Below are positions 4,913 through 9,309 of a stretch of DNA of 9,309 bases, in pieces. The stretch comes from Humisphaera sp. Lineage in GTDB: Bacteria > Planctomycetota > Phycisphaerae > Tepidisphaerales > Tepidisphaeraceae. The stretch lies in NCBI GenBank assembly GCA_025351525.1, contig JANXVV010000325.1:1-9309 (forward strand). The letters are read 5' to 3'. Both the position numbers and the translations under genes were made by a program. The notes beneath the pieces were generated by a model. It saw nothing but the letters and a program-made list of their open reading frames with translations. It made no database searches and was not told the DNA's origin. Numbering within the stretch: position 1 is the first letter of the stretch; each line of letters begins with the position of its first letter.

Positions 4913-6979
4913 ATGGCCGGTGCAGATATCACTTCCCTTTCGTTCGACACGCAACTGGAACGCGAATGGCTCGTCACCAACGGCCTGGGCGGTTTTGCCT
5001 CGTCGACGATTCCGGGCCTGAACACGCGGAAATATCATGGGCTGCTGGTGGCCGCCATGTCACCGCCGACGCGACAGATGGTGATTTTGTCGCGCGTGGA
5101 AGACAGTGTGAATTATCACGGGCAAAATTTTCCGCTCTCCAGTTGCGAATATCCGGGAGCGATTTCACCGCAGGGGCACCGCTTGCTGCGCGCGTTCGAG
5201 TTTGAGCCGTTCCCGCGCTGGGCGTATCAGGGGAATGACTGGACGATCGAAAAGCAACTGCGGCTGTTGCCGGGTGAAAATACGGTGTGTCTCAGCTACA
5301 CCCTGCTGGGCGGTGCGCACGCGATCGAGTTGGAACTGAACCCGCTCTTCGCCCTTCGCGGCATGCACACCTTGATGTATCAATGGAATGGCCGACTTCT
5401 CGTCGAAAGCAGCGGAAGAGGGACGCCTTATTCGCACCATCGCGTACCGGCGACCAACCGAACGCCGGAAGTTTTCTTCGCGCACGATGGCCGATTTGAA
5501 TCAGGCCCCGACTGGTATCTCAACACGATTTACCGCTGCGAGGACAAGCGCGGTTACGCCGGTCTGGAAGATGTTTGGCGACCCGGCACCGTGCGATGGA
5601 CCCTGCAACCGGGACAGACGATTCATTTCGCTGCGAGCACCGATCCGATCGATCTGGGCCGCATCGTCAGCGAGAATGGACGAGAGGCTCAATCCATCGT
5701 GAACACGGTCGTGCAGGAGCAGAAAACCGATTCGACGTATGCCGAGTTGGTGAGGGCGGCGGATCAGTTTATCGTGAAGGGCACCGGTCCCACCGTCGAC
5801 CCGTCGGTTGAAAAAGCGACGCACGTCATCGCCGGTTATCCCTGGATGGCGGAGGCGGGGCGCGATTCGCTCATCGCGTTTGCGGGATTGCTTTTGACCA
5901 CGCGCCGATTCCGCGAGGCCAAGTCTGTGCTGCAACGGTACGCTTCGCGCGAGGATCGCGGTTTGATTCGGGCGGATATTCCTTTGGAAGGTTCAGCGGT
6001 TCAGCATTGTCCGGCGGATGTGTCGCTCTGGTTCGTCAACGCCGTCTGGCAATATCTGCGATACAGCGGCGACATCGATTTCGTTCTTGAGCAACTGTTT
6101 CCCGCGATCGAGTCGATCCTCCGACATTTTCGCGAGGGAACGGCGGCGGGAGTGGCCGTTGATGCCGACGGGTTGATCTCGAGCGGCGCACAGGGAATGG
6201 CCGCAACCTGGATGGATGCGAAACTGGGTGACTGGGTCATCACACCGCGACAAGGTCGGGCGGTGGAGGTCAACGGGCTCTGGTTTAATGCCCAATGCAT
6301 CGCCGCCGCCCTGGCCCAGTCGGCAGGGCGGGAAGTACCTTGCACCGAGTGGTTGGCCGCTGCGGAAATTACCCGAGGTGCATTCAATCGACGTTTCTGG
6401 AACGACGAGGCGCAGTGCTGTTACGACGTGGTCGGTGAAGGCAAACCGGACGCGGCGATTCGGCCCAATCAGTTGTTCGCGATCAGCCTGCCGTTTGCGG
6501 TACTGTCGACCGATCGGCACGCGGCGGTTTTGAAAATCGTGCGGAACGAACTGCTGACGCCGTGCGGTGTTCGCACTCTTTCCGCCAACGATCCGAATTA
6601 TCAACCGGTCTATCGCGGTACGGTCGTCGAGCGGGATCGGGCCTACCATCAAGGCACGGTTTTCCCGTGGCTTCTGGGGCCATACATCACCGCGCTCGTC
6701 AAAACCGGGGATCGAAAACTCGCCGTTCGCGATGAGGCGTTTGACGTGCTGAAAGGTTGTCTCACTCATCTGCATGGAAACGGCCTGGGCCAACTGTGCG
6801 AGTTGTTCGACGGCGATTCACCGCACCATTCCGGCGGACTATGCGCTTCAGCCCGATCGGTGGCGGAGATGCTGCGATGCTACGTCGAGGATGTTCTCAA
6901 CCATTCTCCTTTGGTCGATTTGCAAAATGACGGTTCAACCACGGCAACATCCCAATCCACTTCGCCCATTTTTTCGTAG
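4913..6979 (+). CDS. Amylo-alpha-1,6-glucosidase (GH133-type glycogen debranching enzyme)
   Basis: The protein of 688 residues is cytoplasmic, with no signal peptide. Positions here count from ATG 4907. The N-terminal domain opens with LEREWLVTNGLGGFASSTIPG and NTRKYHGLLVAA (17-49), the hallmark of bacterial debranching enzymes, and is beta-rich. The C-terminal (alpha/alpha)6 domain shows AGYPWMAEAGRDSLIAF (from 309), TWMDAKLGDWVITPRQGRAVEVNGLWFN (around 435), RAYHQGTVFPWLLGPY (around 580) and ELFDGDSPHHSGG (from 632). Acidic residues in these motifs are presumed catalytic; I cannot assign them individually. By family it hydrolyses alpha-1,6-linked glucose left at glycogen branch points during mobilisation. 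Two family positions deviate: WMAEAGRD where WFxDWGRD is common, and SARSVAE where QAWSVAE is common. The last 20 residues are a Ser/Thr-rich tail. It lies behind a terminator, so it probably has its own promoter or depends on readthrough. Confidence 0.9.
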   Translation: MAGADITSLSFDTQLEREWLVTNGLGGFASSTIPGLNTRKYHGLLVAAMSPPTRQMVILSRVEDSVNYHGQNFPLSSCEYPGAISPQGHRLLRAFEFEPFPRWAYQGNDWTIEKQLRLLPGENTVCLSYTLLGGAHAIELELNPLFALRGMHTLMYQWNGRLLVESSGRGTPYSHHRVPATNRTPEVFFAHDGRFESGPDWYLNTIYRCEDKRGYAGLEDVWRPGTVRWTLQPGQTIHFAASTDPIDLGRIVSENGREAQSIVNTVVQEQKTDSTYAELVRAADQFIVKGTGPTVDPSVEKATHVIAGYPWMAEAGRDSLIAFAGLLLTTRRFREAKSVLQRYASREDRGLIRADIPLEGSAVQHCPADVSLWFVNAVWQYLRYSGDIDFVLEQLFPAIESILRHFREGTAAGVAVDADGLISSGAQGMAATWMDAKLGDWVITPRQGRAVEVNGLWFNAQCIAAALAQSAGREVPCTEWLAAAEITRGAFNRRFWNDEAQCCYDVVGEGKPDAAIRPNQLFAISLPFAVLSTDRHAAVLKIVRNELLTPCGVRTLSANDPNYQPVYRGTVVERDRAYHQGTVFPWLLGPYITALVKTGDRKLAVRDEAFDVLKGCLTHLHGNGLGQLCELFDGDSPHHSGGLCASARSVAEMLRCYVEDVLNHSPLVDLQNDGSTTATSQSTSPIFS

Positions 6980-7152
6980 ACCTATAGCAGACTGTGGGAT
7001 ATGCTAACAGGTGAAGGTGGAGGGCCGTCACGGGAGTACGAGGGTGTACGGACGCAACGTTAATAAATGTAGTGAGCTAGCGTGAACGCCCGAAGAATTG
7101 TTGAGGGATGCCCTGCGATGGCACTGCCGTGGCCTTCTTGCTGGAGTGAGTT
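6980..7152. other. Gap before prkA, probable leader/promoter region
   Basis: I see no terminator with a T-run and no convincing -35/-10 pair in these 173 bases. A weak bulged hairpin can form from CCGTCAC (7025-7031) and GTGTACGG (7044-7051). A TAATAAAT stretch at 7061-7068 is the most AT-rich point. A 20-codon frame from ATG 7001 to TAA 7063 exists but has no proper ribosome site and no recognisable product. The length and purine-rich content fit an untranslated leader for prkA. Confidence 0.3.
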
Positions 7153-9234
7153 ATGCCAACGATCAAAAATGCCAACTCGTTAGTTTCCATCATCGAACGC
7201 AAACTGGATGTGTCGCGATTTCGCGAGCAGCATTGGGAGGGAACATTTTCTGAATATCTCGACATCGTCATGGAGACGCCGGCGGTCGCGCGAAATGCGT
7301 TTCAGCGCGTGTATGACATGGTCATCAGCTACGGCTCTGAAAATTACGCCCAGTTTAAGCAGGACTACACCCGCTACCCATTCTTCGGCGATCCACTCGA
7401 ACACGGTGCGGATGCGATCTTCGGCCTCGAACGGCCACTGATGCAACTGGTCGATTTCTTCAAGTCCGCCGCCCAGGGCTATGGCACTGAAAAGCGAATT
7501 TTGCTGCTGCACGGGCCGGTCGGCTCCAGCAAATCCACCATCGCCCGGCTACTTAAAAAAGGACTTGAGCAATACAGTAAAACCGAGGCCGGAAAACTCT
7601 TCACCTACTCGTGGCGCTTGCCGCACCAAATGGCGAAGGGTGATGATGTGGAAACGTATGCTCCCTGCCCGATGCACGAGGAACCACTGCTGCTCATTCC
7701 GCAGGAAGCGCGGAAAGAGGTTCTCGATTCAATCAACGAGAAGCTGCCCGATGGCCGCAAGATCAAGCTGTATGGCGAGGTCTGCCCGTTCTGCCGCAAG
7801 GTGTTTGCTGATTTGATGGACCTTTACGACGGCGATTGGCGCAAGGCGATCGACCATGTGAAAGTGAACCGGTTGATTCTCGCCGAAAAAGACCGGCGCG
7901 GCATCGGCACATTCCAACCGAAGGACGAAAAAAATCAGGACAGCACCGAACTCACCGGCGACATCAATTACCGAAAGATCGCCGAGTACGGATCCGATTC
8001 CGACCCGCGCGCCTTCAACTTTGACGGCGAACTGAACATCGCCAATCGAGGCATCGTCGAATTCATCGAAGTGCTCAAATTGGACGTGGCGTTTTTGTAC
8101 GATCTGCTGGGGGCGTCGCAGGAGCATTTGATCAAGCCGAAGAAGTTCGCGCAGACCTATATCGATGAGGTGATTCTGGGTCATACCAACGAACCGGAAT
8201 ATAAAAAGTTGCAGGGCAATGAGATGATGGAGGCGTTCCGCGACCGCACCATCAAGATCGATGTCCCCTACAACATTCGCCTGGATGATGAGATCAAAAT
8301 TTATTTGAAAGATTTCGGCACCGAGCGAATCAAGGGCATCCACATCGCCCCGCACACGATCGAGGTGGCGGCCATGTGGGCGGTGCTGACCCGATTGGCG
8401 GAACCGAAAAAAGCCGGCATCGCCAAACTGCAAAAATTGAAGCTGTACAACGGCAAGAGCATTCCCGGTTTCACCGAGGACAGCATCAAGGAGCTGCGCG
8501 AGGAAGCCCCGCGCGAAGGAATGCAGGGCATCAGCCCGCGCTACATTCAGGACAAGATCAGCAACGCGCTGGTCAGTCATAACGCGCAGCTGGACAAGGC
8601 GATCAATCCCTTCATGGTGATGAATGAGTTGGAGGAAGGGTTGAGCCACCACTCGCTGATTACGGATGAGGATTTGAAGAAGGAGTACAAGGAATTGCTG
8701 GCGGTGGTGCGAGAGGAATACGAAGACATTCTGAAGGGCGAAGTGCAGCGCGCGATCAGTGCCGATGAAGACGCGATCAAGCGGTTGGCGACGAATTATA
8801 TCGAGAGCGTCCGGGCGTATACCCAGCACGAGCGCGTGCGGAACCGGTACACCGGCCGGGATGAAGAACCGGATGAACGTTTGATGCGGAGCATCGAGGA
8901 AAAGATCGACATCCCCGATAGCCGCAAGGAGGATTTCCGGCAGGAGATCATGAATTATATCGGCGCGCTGTCGTTGGATGGAAAGAAGTTTGAGTACAAC
9001 ACGAATGCCCGGTTGCTCAAAGCTTTGGAACTGAAATTGTTTGAGGACCAGCGCGATACGATCAAGCTGAAGAACCTGGTCAGCACGGTGGTCGATGATG
9101 AAACGCAGCAGAAGATCGATGTGGTCAAGCAGAGGTTGATCAAATACTTCGGGTATAATGAAACGTCTGCGGCAGACGTGCTCAATTATGTGGCGAGTAT
9201 TTTTGCGCGGGGTGACGGTAAGCAGGATGATTAG
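7153..9234 (+). CDS. prkA: PrkA serine protein kinase / AAA+ ATPase
   Basis: The protein of 693 residues starts at ATG 7153 with GGAG (7143-7146) six bases upstream. It belongs to the PrkA/YeaG family of soluble stress and starvation ATPases with reported Ser/Thr kinase activity. The N-terminal AAA+ domain has a Walker A of the PrkA type, HGPVGSSKST (120-129), preceded by YPFFGDPLEHGADAIFGLE. The motif FDGELNIANRGIVEFIEVLK (around 290-309) and LLGASQEHLIKP are family hallmarks. TIKIDVPYNIRLDDEIKIY leads into the C-terminal PrkA domain, which is helical and charged and ends in KYFGYNETSAADVLNYVASIFARGD. A pair CPMH (Cys172/His175) and CPFC (Cys211/Cys214) could bind zinc. The length is somewhat above that of the E. 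coli and Bacillus proteins (about 630-645). The usual downstream partners, a DUF444 protein and SpoVR, do not follow directly. Confidence 0.93.
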   Translation: MPTIKNANSLVSIIERKLDVSRFREQHWEGTFSEYLDIVMETPAVARNAFQRVYDMVISYGSENYAQFKQDYTRYPFFGDPLEHGADAIFGLERPLMQLVDFFKSAAQGYGTEKRILLLHGPVGSSKSTIARLLKKGLEQYSKTEAGKLFTYSWRLPHQMAKGDDVETYAPCPMHEEPLLLIPQEARKEVLDSINEKLPDGRKIKLYGEVCPFCRKVFADLMDLYDGDWRKAIDHVKVNRLILAEKDRRGIGTFQPKDEKNQDSTELTGDINYRKIAEYGSDSDPRAFNFDGELNIANRGIVEFIEVLKLDVAFLYDLLGASQEHLIKPKKFAQTYIDEVILGHTNEPEYKKLQGNEMMEAFRDRTIKIDVPYNIRLDDEIKIYLKDFGTERIKGIHIAPHTIEVAAMWAVLTRLAEPKKAGIAKLQKLKLYNGKSIPGFTEDSIKELREEAPREGMQGISPRYIQDKISNALVSHNAQLDKAINPFMVMNELEEGLSHHSLITDEDLKKEYKELLAVVREEYEDILKGEVQRAISADEDAIKRLATNYIESVRAYTQHERVRNRYTGRDEEPDERLMRSIEEKIDIPDSRKEDFRQEIMNYIGALSLDGKKFEYNTNARLLKALELKLFEDQRDTIKLKNLVSTVVDDETQQKIDVVKQRLIKYFGYNETSAADVLNYVASIFARGDGKQDD

Positions 9235-9263
9235 TCGGTTAATTCCGTCTATCGGGTGACCGG

Positions 9264-9309
9264 ATGGAATTCGAGGTTGTCTCTGAAATCGCCGGGATCG
9301 AGTTGATTG
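9264..9309 (+). CDS. Possible start of a small conserved hypothetical gene, cut by window edge
   Basis: ATG 9264 opens a frame, running to the window end, that reads MEFEVVSEIAGIELI. This resembles, from memory, the start of short proteins of about 80 residues in several bacterial phyla that begin with a VxSEIxxIExIA pattern and have no known function. There is no clear ribosome site, and the 29-base gap after prkA would allow co-transcription. The opposite strand is also open here (stop at 9249-9251, reading back as NLEFHPVTR), so a convergent gene end is an alternative. With only 15 codons visible this is a weak call. Confidence 0.35.
   Translation, partial: MEFEVVSEIAGIELI

Noticed and set aside
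5993..6793. Open frame on the - strand (266 codons) opposite the debranching enzyme
   Set aside because: A shadow of the GH133 catalytic region with no ribosome site or domain.
7001..7063. 20-codon frame in the gap before prkA
   Set aside because: No proper ribosome site, no recognisable product, and short open frames of this size are expected by chance.
7729..8829. Long open frame on the - strand (366 codons) opposite prkA
   Set aside because: It lies wholly antisense to well-conserved PrkA motifs; the product shows no recognisable domain.

Overview
The window is an ordinary stretch of a GC-rich Gram-negative chromosome with all genes on the + strand. I think it comes from the Planctomycetota or a PVC relative, perhaps a Phycisphaerae-like lineage, but this is inference. 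It rests on the mix of GTG and TTG starts, a fibronectin-type-III surface protein with a barrel domain, a GT9 enzyme with a non-classical N-terminus, interspersed CATGGGCTGGTAGCCCATG-type palindromes and CGCAAAG repeats, and a zinc-motif PrkA kinase. The outer-membrane character is supported by an LptF/LptG permease and the GT9 glycosyltransferase.

Layout. (1) 2-1351: the 3' part of a large secreted or surface protein, with a fibronectin III domain, a glycoside-hydrolase-like barrel and a C-terminal beta domain. (2) 1405-1896: a toxin-antitoxin pair in toxin-first order. The RelE/ParE-type toxin is interrupted by an in-frame TAG just before its conserved C-terminal end, while the antitoxin is intact. 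(3) 2053-3324: a GT9 heptosyltransferase-like enzyme. (4) 3313-3564: a 250-base non-coding island packed with three separate fold-back structures, including a 132-base nested palindrome. (5) 3623-4762: an LptF/LptG permease, followed by a strong intrinsic terminator whose stem competes with an overlapping hairpin. (6) 4913-6979: a GH133-type glycogen debranching enzyme. (7) 7153-9234: PrkA serine kinase/AAA+ protein. (8) 9264-9309: the possible start of a small gene cut by the window edge.

How they fit together. The GT9 enzyme and the permease both point to lipopolysaccharide or surface-glycan assembly and export, although the repeat island separates them. The debranching enzyme and PrkA are plausibly linked through carbon storage and starvation, but they are 173 bases apart and could be independent units. 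PrkA's usual partners (a YeaH/YhbH-type DUF444 protein and SpoVR) do not start immediately downstream.

I do not see a convincing new multi-gene system. The leads most worth checking are the amber codon in the toxin, the palindromic repeat island, the mutually exclusive hairpins before the debranching enzyme and the unassigned barrel domain of the first protein.
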